DNA of 64,000 nucleotides, taken from NCBI GenBank assembly GCA_021730635.1, contig JAJNNC010000006.1:1-64000 (forward strand), read 5' to 3'. The DNA comes from Catalimonadaceae bacterium JC749. GTDB lineage: Bacteria > Bacteroidota > Bacteroidia > Cytophagales > Cyclobacteriaceae. Positions 36,632 through 45,704 of the stretch are shown one piece after another. Numbering within the stretch: position 1 is the stretch's first letter; the number at the start of each line of letters is the position of its first letter. Below the pieces are notes generated by a model. It was not told the DNA's origin. It ran no database searches and was given only the letters and a program-made list of their open reading frames with translations. The translations under genes and the position numbers were made by a program.

Positions 36632-37333
36632 TTATAAATCTATCTTTTGCACTGGAGAAAAAATCATGTCTTCTATTCCGGCTATTTTCACCCCAATTCT
36701 GGCAAAAACATAACTCTGTGCCGGGACCAACTCCGGCACGGTAGCACTCAGGCTAATGCTATTCATATCTGTAATAGCCCCCCCTTCTATCGTTCCTATC
36801 GCTATGTTATTTTCTGAGCTGGCAAAAATGGTCTTACTGACATACAGTGTCGCATTTTCAATTGTCCTGGCATTGGCATCCGTGATAATTTGCTCCAGAC
36901 CGAAGGTACCAGTGACATTACCACCACTTGCCGAAAACTGTGAGTTTCTCACCATCCAGTAGGGAGTGACCTCAATATCCATTTCTGTGTTGCCATTGAC
37001 CGTAATCAGGAGGGTATCTCCCTGATCCGAACCACTCCAGACAAAAGGTCCTTGTCCGACAGGCACCACCATTTTATAGAGGCCATTAAACAGGAGATGA
37101 GAAAAGGCACCTTCGGTGGTGAAAGTGCTGGAAATGGGGCCTCTTTTTCCAAAACCATCCTGATATAACTCATAACTCACCCTGTCATGCTGCAATTGCA
37201 GGGGGGTTCCCTGGTAGAGCAGCTGACCCGTCAACTGAGAACTGGGTGGTTCATAATTATCCTTTTCGCAGGACCACCCCAGCATCCCCAAGGCTAATAA
37301 TAGGATATAATGCAATATATTTTTCATGATCAA
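36632..37333 (-). CDS. DUF3823 lipoprotein
   Basis: This 233-residue lipoprotein (LGWSC signal) matches the DUF3823 family, which follows SusD in many Bacteroidota loci. It has two beta-rich domains: residues about 30-125 (SQLTGQLLYQGTPLQLQH) and about 130-230 (TPYWMVRNSQFSASGGNV). It is probably a surface glycan-binding accessory. It is 20 bp from SusD. Confidence 0.85.
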   Translation of the reverse strand: MIMKNILHYILLLALGMLGWSCEKDNYEPPSSQLTGQLLYQGTPLQLQHDRVSYELYQDGFGKRGPISSTFTTEGAFSHLLFNGLYKMVVPVGQGPFVWSGSDQGDTLLITVNGNTEMDIEVTPYWMVRNSQFSASGGNVTGTFGLEQIITDANARTIENATLYVSKTIFASSENNIAIGTIEGGAITDMNSISLSATVPELVPAQSYVFARIGVKIAGIEDMIFSPVQKIDL

Positions 37334-37353
37334 TTCGTTTTGCCAATGAATGT

Positions 37354-39288
37354 TTATTGAAGCGGCTGTCGTACCAGCTTAGGGTTGTTACTCAGGATTT
37401 CATCGCTGATTTTACTGTAGTAGTTACCTAATTGCCAGTTGTCGGCCGCAGTAGCCTGATTGGGTAGAATTTCTTTGTAAATCCACTTGCCATCATTTTC
37501 AGAACCGGGATTATAAATTCTGTAAGGCCACAACCCCCAGGGCATGGTACTTCTGTTGGTGGCTTCCCCGATGTCAGCGCGTAATCCAGTCAGGTCCATG
37601 GTTACACCGTCAAATACTCTGTGAGCCAAGCGGAAACGTTTCAGGTCCATAAAGTAAAGTCCTTCAAAAGCGAACTCCACTCGGCGCTCATGCACAATCC
37701 GGTCAAAAGTGATATCCGCCCCAGTCAAAGGAACGGTGAACCCGGCTCTTTCCCGCACCTGGTTCATGTATCCGGCTGCCACATCCGGCTGGCCTAATTC
37801 AAACGCAGCTTCAGCAGCAATCAGTAAAATATCAGCATAGCGATATCTTATTTTCCACACTTCACTCTGAATACCCCGCTGACCGGAGCCAATGGCCGGA
37901 TCTACATATTTGCGTAGGTAGAACCCCATTTGGGCATTCTGGACAGCCCCGGCCACTGGTCCGTCAAAGCCTACTACCTGTTGCTCTACAGTCTGTCCCG
38001 GTAATATTCTCTGATCGCCCCGGTCGGTACCAGTGATGATGGAACCATCCGCTAACTGATAGCCAGCCCAGATATCCACCGGTCTTGATTTAAAGGTAGA
38101 ACCCGGCAGGATCACGGTACCTGCCAAGCGGGCATCCCTATTGGCAAAGATATCCGACTGGTTTTCATAATAAATCGGGTTGCCATCAGTATCCACGGTA
38201 GCCAGTGGAGCAAAGGTGTTATCCAGTAATTCAAATTCCTGTACCAGGTTGAGGGTGGGGTTTAAAGCACCTCCTTCTTCTTCTTCAGCACCATACCGGG
38301 GTTGGTTAGCACCTGTAAAATAATGGGTGCGGTATTTCAACAAATAATCATTAGCCCAAATGACCTCAGGGTTCGCACTTTTATCATAGAAAATGGCTGC
38401 AAAATTCTCTGACAGATTGGTCGGATTCTTCATGTACAAAGAATAGGCACCAGCTGTGCCGTTGATGATCTCCTGGGCAGCGGTCAGAGCGGTGTTGTAA
38501 TACTCTTCCGCCCTGCTGGCAGGAATGCCTATTTCGTTGCCCGGCAGTGATACGGAAGGTGTCACCGCGTTGTTGTATTTGGCAATGGAGGCGGCATAGA
38601 TCGCAGCTCTGGCCTTCATGGCCAAGGCAGCTCCTGCTGTCGCTCTGGATTTACTATCGGCATCCACCGGCAATAATGACTTTAAGGCTTCGGCTTCCTG
38701 AATCACAAAGTCGTAGATCCCAGCCTCTGTAGATCTGGGCACCTGCAGATAAGTAGGATCACCGCTAAAATCATATTCCTGAGGTTCTAAAATAATGGGT
38801 ACCCCTCCATAGAGTTGAGCCAACTCAAGATAATAGGCAGCCCGCAAAAATCTGGCTTCCGCAGCATAACGGGTCTTCAGATCTTCTGTCAGGGGAGAAG
38901 GTTCTATTCGTTCCAGGAACAGGTTGAGCTCCCGGATATAGGTATAATCCCAGGTTGTCCAGGTAAAAACATTATTCCCCAGATCCACTCCTCTAAAATC
39001 CCAGGTATTATTAGTATGAAACAGATTGGCAGCATCTTGTGTATGAGCATAAAAGGCTTCATTGAAGTCACCAAAGGTCCTCCAGTCATTCAGTCGGTAA
39101 ACATGATACTGACGGGAGTAGAGGTTCGCTAAAATGGACAATACCTGTGCCGGATCACTAAAAGCCTGTTCCGTAGTTAGTACCTGCGTAGGGGGCCTAT
39201 CCAGAAAGTCATCGTCGGATTGACAAGCCCAGCCAAAGCTAAGGAAGAGGACGAGTACTGTATAATATATTTTTTTCATGTCTTTCAC
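37354..39288 (-). CDS. SusD/RagB-family glycan-binding lipoprotein
   Basis: This 644-residue lipoprotein (FGWAC, Cys22) has the SusD fold: an N-terminal TPR-rich half (EARFLRAAYYLELAQLYGGVP is the hallmark) and the C-terminal RagB/SusD domain (RYRYADILLIAAEAAFELGQ, HERRVEFAFEGLYFMDLKRF). It caps the SusC barrel on the cell surface and captures oligosaccharides. It is 20 bp after SusC, in the same operon. Confidence 0.95.
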   Translation of the reverse strand: MKDMKKIYYTVLVLFLSFGWACQSDDDFLDRPPTQVLTTEQAFSDPAQVLSILANLYSRQYHVYRLNDWRTFGDFNEAFYAHTQDAANLFHTNNTWDFRGVDLGNNVFTWTTWDYTYIRELNLFLERIEPSPLTEDLKTRYAAEARFLRAAYYLELAQLYGGVPIILEPQEYDFSGDPTYLQVPRSTEAGIYDFVIQEAEALKSLLPVDADSKSRATAGAALAMKARAAIYAASIAKYNNAVTPSVSLPGNEIGIPASRAEEYYNTALTAAQEIINGTAGAYSLYMKNPTNLSENFAAIFYDKSANPEVIWANDYLLKYRTHYFTGANQPRYGAEEEEGGALNPTLNLVQEFELLDNTFAPLATVDTDGNPIYYENQSDIFANRDARLAGTVILPGSTFKSRPVDIWAGYQLADGSIITGTDRGDQRILPGQTVEQQVVGFDGPVAGAVQNAQMGFYLRKYVDPAIGSGQRGIQSEVWKIRYRYADILLIAAEAAFELGQPDVAAGYMNQVRERAGFTVPLTGADITFDRIVHERRVEFAFEGLYFMDLKRFRLAHRVFDGVTMDLTGLRADIGEATNRSTMPWGLWPYRIYNPGSENDGKWIYKEILPNQATAADNWQLGNYYSKISDEILSNNPKLVRQPLQ

Positions 39289-39308
39289 CTTTGTGTATTC
39301 CGATTGAT

Positions 39309-42300
39309 TTAAATAGAAAGGTTAATACCAATGTTGATCACTCTGTTTTGCGGATACTGTAACCCATTGGTATCCCTGATTTCAGGATCAATGGGATAAT
39401 CCAGGTTGTCAAAAAAGAACAGGTTATAACCATTGACATAGATTCTGGCCTGTTGCAGTCTGATCCTTTCTATCAGTGATTTGGGTAAGGAGTAACCTAA
39501 CTGAATCGTTCTGGCACGGAAAGTTGTGATATTATGCATCCAAAAGTCAGACCTTTTATTGACAGAACTCAAACCACCCTGGTTGAACCGGTTAGGAGGA
39601 AATCTGCCGGGAATCCACTCAGAATTCAGATCAAAGGGATCGGCACGGTGCCAGGCATCTCTTAAGTGCTGTGCCATGTTACCCCCATTGGCACGGAACG
39701 CCCTGCTCAACTCATTCTCGGCTGTAAAGGAATACATAGAAGCGATAGAGAAATCAATTGCCAGGTCAAAACCCTTCCATCCCAATACAAAATTCAGTCC
39801 TCCGTTGATAATCGGCAAATTGGTTCCATATCCTATCGGTCTTTCATCATAGCCATCAATTTTATTATCCCCGTTGACATCCTTATAGATCAAGTCTCCG
39901 GGAAGCAGGGTTTTATTGCCTTGTCCATCCACATTGACAGGATAGTTGTTGATTTCCTCCTGTGACTGGAACTGACCCACTACTTCATAACCCCAGGTCA
40001 GGTTCTGGTACCGGTCTTCGGCAGAATTACGATATTCATCCCAGGAATTAAAAAACAATGGGTTATAAGTTGAAAGGAATTTACTACGGGCATAGCCTAA
40101 ATTTCCACCTAAATTATAGGTTAGATCTCCAATATTCCCGCTATAAAAAAGGGCTACTTCTCCCCCAAACTGTTTGTCGCTGTTGACATTTTCCTCAGGT
40201 AAACTATAGCCCAATTCGTTGGGTACTACAATGTCAGATTTACGGCCTCTGAGCCCGGTACGCTTTCTGTTGAAATAGTCTATGCTACCGGTCAGCTTGG
40301 AATTAAAGAGACTGAAATCAGCTCCTATGTCCAGAATCTTACTTTCAAACCAGGTAATAGTTCTAATGGGTTGCCCTTTGTCTTTAGTTCCAATAATTGG
40401 ATTCCCATCCAGAATACCCACTCCTTGGTTATACTCGTATCCTTCCAAATATGCATATGGATCTACATAGTTGGGGTGCCCCGGTTCAAAGTTTGCCGTA
40501 CCCACTATGTCATAATAGTCTAAATTGATGTTATCATCGCCGAGAATTCCATAAGAAGCCCGAAGTTTCAGATCACTTAAGATACTACTTCCCCCTAACA
40601 AGTTTTTCATAAATTGCTCTTCTGTAATTCTCCAACCTACAGAAGCTGAGGGGAAGTAACCTACCCGCTGGTCAGGGGCAAACTTCCAGGAAGCATCCCT
40701 TCTGCCTGATACTTCTAAATAATACTTGTTGGCAAAATTATAATTGACACGGGCGATATAACCAATACGGGCTTCTTCGTTATCGCTGTCATCATACCGG
40801 TCGGTAGTATTGAAATAGATTAAAGGAAGCACATTGGTCGCAGGAACGGCATGTAAAAATGAGCGTCTGTCACGGGTTTCATACCGCTCTGTTACTAACA
40901 ACGCACCTACTTCATGACTTCCAAAAATATTAGAATAATGCAATCCTAACTGGGAATTGTTTTTTTCAATCTTCTGAGTAAGACGCTCTCTCCAGGGGTT
41001 AGTACTTCCTCCTGTTACCCTGTATTCTTCCGGACTGTTTTCTGTGGCAGGATAATAGGTATAGGCCTCATAGGTATACTCATGGCCATCTTTGACGCGG
41101 TCTTCAATACCATAGGAGTACAAGCCTCTCACAGCCAGCCCCTCGACAAAAGGTACTGCCCATTCCCCTGTGATATTGGTTTGCAGGTATTTTCTGGTAT
41201 CTCTGGAATACCCACCCAACTCAAAATTGTTATAAGCCCAGTTGGTTTCATTGTGCTTGATATCATTCAGATATTCGGGATTATCATTGGCATAGGGTCT
41301 TTCCCAGGGAGTATTACGCAGGATGGCGTAGCGGGGCAACCAGTAGTCATCCCCTCCGGGGATACCGGGGTTTTCCGTTTCTTCAATATAACCGTTGATC
41401 CCGATACCCACCTTAATGCCTTCGGCAATGTTGGCATCTATGTTACTGATGAGGTTGGTACGACCAAAAGTAAACTCACGTCCTAAGACAGAGGATTGAT
41501 CCAGACGGGTACCAGCAATATAATAATTGATTTTTTCTGAGCCTCCTGAGGCATTGAGGTTGATTTGCGTGATGGGAGCGTTTTTCTGGATGATAAAATC
41601 TTTCCAGTTGAAGCTCTGATATCCCGGCTCCACCCCTTCTCTGTATTTTTCCAGGTCCTCCGGAGTCAGGTTGGTTTCACCAAATCCGTTCATATCTGCC
41701 TGCACTTTTTCCCAGGCCCAATCGTAAGAATTGTTGGTCACATCCATGAACTTTGACCAGTTTTGAAAACCCTGATAGGCATCCAGATTGATCGTATTCC
41801 TATCTCCTTTTGCTCCTTTTTTGGTGGTCACCAGTACTACCCCATTAGCAGCCCGCACACCATAAATAGCAGCCGAACCATCTTTCAGGATGGTAATGCT
41901 TTCTATATCATTAGGGGCCAGGTTGTTAAATTGCCGGGCATCCTGCTGTATCCCATCGATTACAAACAGAGGGTCGCCCATGTTTCGAATCTGTACGGTA
42001 GCCGCTGCTCCCGGACGTCCATCGGGCATCCGAAAGGCTACCCCAGGCAGTTTACCGGCCAGGTTGGCACTCACAGTGGCACCGCCCCGTACACGCTCAA
42101 TATCTTCACTGGATACCGTAGAAATGGCACCCGTCACGGATTCCCTTTTCTGTGTACCATATCCCACAACCACTACTTCCTGCAGCGACTGAATATCCGG
42201 TGACAGGGTGACATTAATAACCGTCTGGTTGTTTACTGGTATTTCTTCCAGAATGTAGCCTATATAAGAGAAAGCCAGCGTATCGCTGCCATCGGCCGAT

Positions 42301-42815
42301 ATGGAGTATCTTCCCTCAATATCCGTGATAGTACCATTATTGGTTCCTTTTACCAGCACGTTAACACCCGGCAGTGGCTCACTACTCTCCATGTCTACCA
42401 CCTGTCCTGTTACAGTGATAGCAGGCATGGCACTTTCAGCAGAAGTTTGCCCGCTCTCTTTGGCTACACTCACAGAAATGGTGTTGTTGATGCGCTTAAA
42501 GTTCAAACGGGCTTGCTGCCCAACTTCTTTCAACACCTCATTGACAGCGGCATTTTTAAAATTAAGTGTAAGGGTTGTCTTCAAGGTTTTCACTTCTTCA
42601 CCATAGGCAAACACATAATTGGTGGCCTGCTCTATGGCTTTGAAAACCTCTTCAATAGAACCATTTTTGAGTTTTATTGAGATTTGTATTTCGTCGACAT
42701 CTTGTCTATCTGATGCTTCCGCTGAGAGATGGGTAGAAAACCCTAGCAGGAGCATCAGGGCGAATAACACCTGTCGATGAAATAATCGAATGAGTATCGG
42801 TATATTGTTTCGCAT
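39309..42815 (-). CDS. SusC/RagA TonB-dependent transporter with STN domain
   Basis: The ATG at 42815 gives 1168 residues; the annotated frame continues 23 codons further upstream but only this start yields a signal peptide (LFHRQVLFALMLLLGFSTHL). Domains: STN (about 45-115, the site that talks to FecR), carboxypeptidase-regulatory-like domain (about 130-205), TonB-dependent plug with SLQEVVVVGYGTQKRESVTG (about 210-320) and a 22-strand barrel. The STN domain and the preceding FecR gene show that this is a transducing transporter: substrate import activates the ECF sigma factor. Confidence 0.95.
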   Translation of the reverse strand: MRNNIPILIRLFHRQVLFALMLLLGFSTHLSAEASDRQDVDEIQISIKLKNGSIEEVFKAIEQATNYVFAYGEEVKTLKTTLTLNFKNAAVNEVLKEVGQQARLNFKRINNTISVSVAKESGQTSAESAMPAITVTGQVVDMESSEPLPGVNVLVKGTNNGTITDIEGRYSISADGSDTLAFSYIGYILEEIPVNNQTVINVTLSPDIQSLQEVVVVGYGTQKRESVTGAISTVSSEDIERVRGGATVSANLAGKLPGVAFRMPDGRPGAAATVQIRNMGDPLFVIDGIQQDARQFNNLAPNDIESITILKDGSAAIYGVRAANGVVLVTTKKGAKGDRNTINLDAYQGFQNWSKFMDVTNNSYDWAWEKVQADMNGFGETNLTPEDLEKYREGVEPGYQSFNWKDFIIQKNAPITQINLNASGGSEKINYYIAGTRLDQSSVLGREFTFGRTNLISNIDANIAEGIKVGIGINGYIEETENPGIPGGDDYWLPRYAILRNTPWERPYANDNPEYLNDIKHNETNWAYNNFELGGYSRDTRKYLQTNITGEWAVPFVEGLAVRGLYSYGIEDRVKDGHEYTYEAYTYYPATENSPEEYRVTGGSTNPWRERLTQKIEKNNSQLGLHYSNIFGSHEVGALLVTERYETRDRRSFLHAVPATNVLPLIYFNTTDRYDDSDNEEARIGYIARVNYNFANKYYLEVSGRRDASWKFAPDQRVGYFPSASVGWRITEEQFMKNLLGGSSILSDLKLRASYGILGDDNINLDYYDIVGTANFEPGHPNYVDPYAYLEGYEYNQGVGILDGNPIIGTKDKGQPIRTITWFESKILDIGADFSLFNSKLTGSIDYFNRKRTGLRGRKSDIVVPNELGYSLPEENVNSDKQFGGEVALFYSGNIGDLTYNLGGNLGYARSKFLSTYNPLFFNSWDEYRNSAEDRYQNLTWGYEVVGQFQSQEEINNYPVNVDGQGNKTLLPGDLIYKDVNGDNKIDGYDERPIGYGTNLPIINGGLNFVLGWKGFDLAIDFSIASMYSFTAENELSRAFRANGGNMAQHLRDAWHRADPFDLNSEWIPGRFPPNRFNQGGLSSVNKRSDFWMHNITTFRARTIQLGYSLPKSLIERIRLQQARIYVNGYNLFFFDNLDYPIDPEIRDTNGLQYPQNRVINIGINLSI

Positions 42816-42895
42816 ATTGTAATAGGTTGAAGTAAGTAAAATTTTAATTCCGGATCTGATAGGCCCGGCACATTCAATCCGCAATGTTGGGGAGG

Positions 42896-42910
42896 CTTAA
42901 CCTTGTTAAG
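42896..42910. promoter_or_regulatory. Perfect 6-3-6 inverted repeat between FecR and SusC
   Basis: CTTAAC-CTT-GTTAAG lies 81 bp upstream of the SusC start. It may be a regulator site or a small hairpin in the leader. Confidence 0.35.
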
Positions 42911-42946
42911 GATCTCTGATTTTGTTACTGTTATATGACATAGGTC

Positions 42947-43939
42947 TTATAGGTTTGATTGACATCCTTTACCTTCAATGATGAGCTGCCGATTATCTTC
43001 TATCCGGTATTGTATACCCAATATGTACTGGAAGCTCTCCATGATATTGATCAGATTTTCGTTGATATATTGTCCGCTTATCTTGCAGTTCTTTGCTTGT
43101 TGGTCTTCAATGACAATGGAGACGTCAAACCAGCGCTCCAGCATGAGGGCAGCCTCTGCCAGGCTCATTTCATCAAAACGGATGATCTTGTCCTTCCAGG
43201 CAATAAACTGGTTGATGTCTACAGCTCGTTTATGCAGATGGCCGTCGAAATAAGCCTGCTGGTGTGGCAGTAAAAATACTTCCTCGGCCATACCTTCCTG
43301 GTTATGCGAATTGACCTTCACCCTTCCGGTGGCGACCGTCACCTGCGAAGGTTCTCCGGCAAAGGCTTTGATATTGAAAGAAGTTCCTAACACAGTCGTT
43401 GTCAAATCTCCACTCCTGACAATAAAAGGTCTTTGTACATTTCTGGCCACTTCAAAAAATGCTTCACCTTCCAGCAGCACTTCCCTTTGATCAGTTGCAA
43501 ATTTTTCGGGAAAAGATAATTTGCTATCGGCATTCAGATATACCTTAGTCCCATCCATCAGGACAATCGTAGCCTTTTGCCCTTTTTGGGTCGTTCTCTC
43601 CATCCGGGCCATTTCAGGCAGCGGCAATGGTTCATAGGACCAATAACCGCCCACTCCCAATCCTATCAGAAGCAGTACAATCGCAGCCATTCTGACCAGT
43701 TTCCTTCTCCTGTTTGCGATCAGTTGCCTGGTTTGGTATTGCCGCCTTTCCTGTTGGGTGATGTTTGCCCTGATGCGGCTCCGCATTTTTTCCTGTCGAA
43801 GCCACATCTCAAAGCTATCAGGCTGCTGCGCTCCTTTCTGAAATGAGTCATAGAACTGATGGAGCAATGCCGTTTCATCCGGATTGCACTGTCCTTGTAG
43901 GTACTTATCCAGTAACTGACGGAACTGCTGCTCATTCAT
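42947..43939 (-). CDS. FecR-family anti-sigma factor
   Basis: This 330-residue protein has an N-terminal cytoplasmic anti-sigma helix bundle (NEQQFRQLLDKYLQGQCNPDE), one TM helix (about 81-100, MAAIVLLLIGLGVGGYW), the FecR domain (TQKGQKATIVLMDGTKVYLN, about 115-215) and the DUF4974 periplasmic domain (about 255-325) that contacts the SusC STN domain. It lies 131 bp before SusC. The cognate ECF sigma gene is not adjacent but 7.4 kb upstream, past three other genes. A 10-bp inverted repeat abuts its start codon. Confidence 0.93.
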   Translation of the reverse strand: MNEQQFRQLLDKYLQGQCNPDETALLHQFYDSFQKGAQQPDSFEMWLRQEKMRSRIRANITQQERRQYQTRQLIANRRRKLVRMAAIVLLLIGLGVGGYWSYEPLPLPEMARMERTTQKGQKATIVLMDGTKVYLNADSKLSFPEKFATDQREVLLEGEAFFEVARNVQRPFIVRSGDLTTTVLGTSFNIKAFAGEPSQVTVATGRVKVNSHNQEGMAEEVFLLPHQQAYFDGHLHKRAVDINQFIAWKDKIIRFDEMSLAEAALMLERWFDVSIVIEDQQAKNCKISGQYINENLINIMESFQYILGIQYRIEDNRQLIIEGKGCQSNL

Positions 43940-43940
43940 T

Positions 43941-43987
43941 GAAGGTACTTTGAAGTTTTTTCTGCTTCTTTATTCATAAGTACCTTC
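43941..43987 (-). promoter_or_regulatory. 10-bp inverted repeat in the FecR leader
   Basis: GAAGGTACTT (43941-43950) and AAGTACCTTC (43978-43987) are exact reverse complements with a 27-nt loop. The inner arm ends 1 base before the FecR ATG. A hairpin here would place the start codon at the foot of a stem; alternatively it is a dimeric operator. The 9-mer AAGTACCTT recurs at 51225-51233. Confidence 0.5.
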
Positions 43988-44023
43988 TGAAGCACACTTC
44001 CCCTATCCCGGTGTAAAAAAAAG

Positions 44024-45433
44024 TTAAAATTCTTTTTCAGGCGTGATCCTCAGAAGCTTGTCGGGCCCGTTTAATACGACATACAAAGCGCCATCAGGAC
44101 CCGTCTTGATGTCTCGCACCCGGCCAAACCCTTTCAGAATCATCTCCTGTTCGATAACCTTGTCTTTTTCAATCACCAGCCTTCTGAGTTCCTCAAAGGC
44201 CAGTGCCCCAATGAGCAAATTATTGTTCCATTCAGGAAAAAGAGGACTGGTGTTAAATTCGGCAGGGCATACCGCAATGGAGGGGCTCCAATAGGTAATG
44301 GGTTGTTCCATCCCTTCCTGTTCGGTTTTTTCTGAAACAATCTCCCCGCTATAGTCCACTCCATAAGTGATGACAGGCCAACCATAGTTGGCCCCTTTTT
44401 CTAAAATATTCAACTCATCTCCTCCCATGGGTCCATGCTCGGTAGCCCATAGGGCACCTGTGACAGGATGCTGACTCAACCCCTGCACATTCCGATTTCC
44501 CAGGGTAAAGATGGCTGGTAAAGCGCCTTTTACATGGACAAAGGGGTTATCTTCCGGGATGGACCCGTCGGGATGAATACGGAATACTTTGCCGGTCGCT
44601 TTGCCTACATCCTGGGAGGCCATGGCCTGCGCCATATCGCCGATGGTGAAGTACAGCAATCCCTCCTGATCAAATAATAATCGACAACCCCAGCGGTTAC
44701 CTTTCACCACTTTCAGAGAATCGGGAACGTCAAACAAGGTTTGTTCTTCTGTCCACTGATGCTCTTTGATTTTTCCCCGGATTATTTTGGTCATGGCCAG
44801 GGCTTCTTCGTCGGTTATCTCACCGTTGGTATGACTAAAAGCCAGATAGACCCATCCGTTGTCGGCATAGTTGGGGTCCAGTGCCAGGTCCATATAGCCT
44901 CCTGTGCTTCTTTCGTAGGTGGGCGGGAGCCCCCGGATCGGTTGTGTATCCAGCTTACCCTCTACGATCCACCGTATTTGGCCGCTTCTTTCCGTCAGGA
45001 GGGCATGGTCGGCATCTACAAACTCTATACTCCAGGGATTATGGATCCCTTCGGTAATAAGCTCCTCTACCTTTAGCGCATAATGCTGGGTAGTGATCTG
45101 GCTGGGAATAGGGCGCACAGCATCCGGAGGTGTTTCCTGAGAGGCCACGATAAAGTCCACCACAGCGTTAATTTCTTCCTCTTTCAGTACCGTATGCCAG
45201 GCTGCCATTTCAGTTTGAGGAATGCCGAATTTAATATTTCTGTAAAGAGCATCCCTTCCTCGCCCGTAGGTCCATGCTGTTTTGATGAGCGCCGTAGCAG
45301 AATTACCCTCCAGCTGAGCGCCATGACAACCGGCGCAGTAGGTGCTGTAAATTTGAGCCCCTTCCTGTCCGTATAAGCCCTGCGTGGTGAACAGTAATAG
45401 CCCCATCCAAAATCCTTTCATAAGTATCTTCAT
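44024..45433 (-). CDS. Cytochrome c - PQQ-type sugar dehydrogenase
   Basis: This is a 469-residue secreted protein. The N-terminal signal peptide is followed by a cytochrome c domain (about 25-95) with CAGCH (Cys33, Cys36, His37) and an axial-Met candidate in IPQTEM. A glucose/sorbosone-dehydrogenase propeller covers about 115-465 (HNPWSIEFVDADHALLTER, LAFSHTNG, TLGNRNVQGLSQHP, ATEHGPMGGDELN). In classic soluble glucose dehydrogenase the motif around GNRN and the catalytic His binds PQQ. The order heme-then-propeller is the reverse of the big ThuA lipoprotein. The gene is divergent from the GH51-like gene. Confidence 0.9.
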   Translation of the reverse strand: MKILMKGFWMGLLLFTTQGLYGQEGAQIYSTYCAGCHGAQLEGNSATALIKTAWTYGRGRDALYRNIKFGIPQTEMAAWHTVLKEEEINAVVDFIVASQETPPDAVRPIPSQITTQHYALKVEELITEGIHNPWSIEFVDADHALLTERSGQIRWIVEGKLDTQPIRGLPPTYERSTGGYMDLALDPNYADNGWVYLAFSHTNGEITDEEALAMTKIIRGKIKEHQWTEEQTLFDVPDSLKVVKGNRWGCRLLFDQEGLLYFTIGDMAQAMASQDVGKATGKVFRIHPDGSIPEDNPFVHVKGALPAIFTLGNRNVQGLSQHPVTGALWATEHGPMGGDELNILEKGANYGWPVITYGVDYSGEIVSEKTEQEGMEQPITYWSPSIAVCPAEFNTSPLFPEWNNNLLIGALAFEELRRLVIEKDKVIEQEMILKGFGRVRDIKTGPDGALYVVLNGPDKLLRITPEKEF

Positions 45434-45491
45434 TAATTTGTATGATCAATTAAGTTTAAAAACAAATAACTTCATAACCCTGCCTCTTATC

Positions 45492-45506
45492 TTCTCTTTA
45501 AGAGAA
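45492..45506. promoter_or_regulatory. Perfect 7-1-7 palindrome in divergent promoter region
   Basis: TTCTCTT-T-AAGAGAA lies 59 bp upstream of the dehydrogenase start at 45433 and may be an operator for it. Confidence 0.35.
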
Positions 45507-45598
45507 AAAATTTAAAAAGAGAAAAATACGCCATGAAATGCCTTATTCTCACGTCATTAGACTGGTTACGATAGGCAGCCACCAGGGGTAGCCATCTC

Positions 45599-45658
45599 CT
45601 AAAATGTATGATTCATCATTTTAGAATTGTTCGTTTCCGGAAGAAGTCTTAAATTTTG
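45599..45658 (+). promoter_or_regulatory. 8-10-8 inverted repeat next to a Bacteroidota-type promoter
   Basis: CTAAAATG (45599-45606) and CATTTTAG (45617-45624) are exact reverse complements; the 10-nt spacer contains ATGA-T-TCAT, itself palindromic. A TTG at 45627-45629 followed 20 bp later by TAAATTTT (45650-45657) fits the -33/-7 promoter with one mismatch. The repeat directly precedes the -33, the usual place for an activator of the GH51-like gene. Confidence 0.5.
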
Positions 45659-45704
45659 CCGCTCAGAAAGCTTTTTTATATATCATATTCTCAACAATTT
45701 ACCT

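Noticed and set aside
42947-43939. FecR as partner of a different, unseen sigma factor
   Set aside because: Only one ECF sigma gene occurs in the window; the simplest reading pairs them, though it is not proven.
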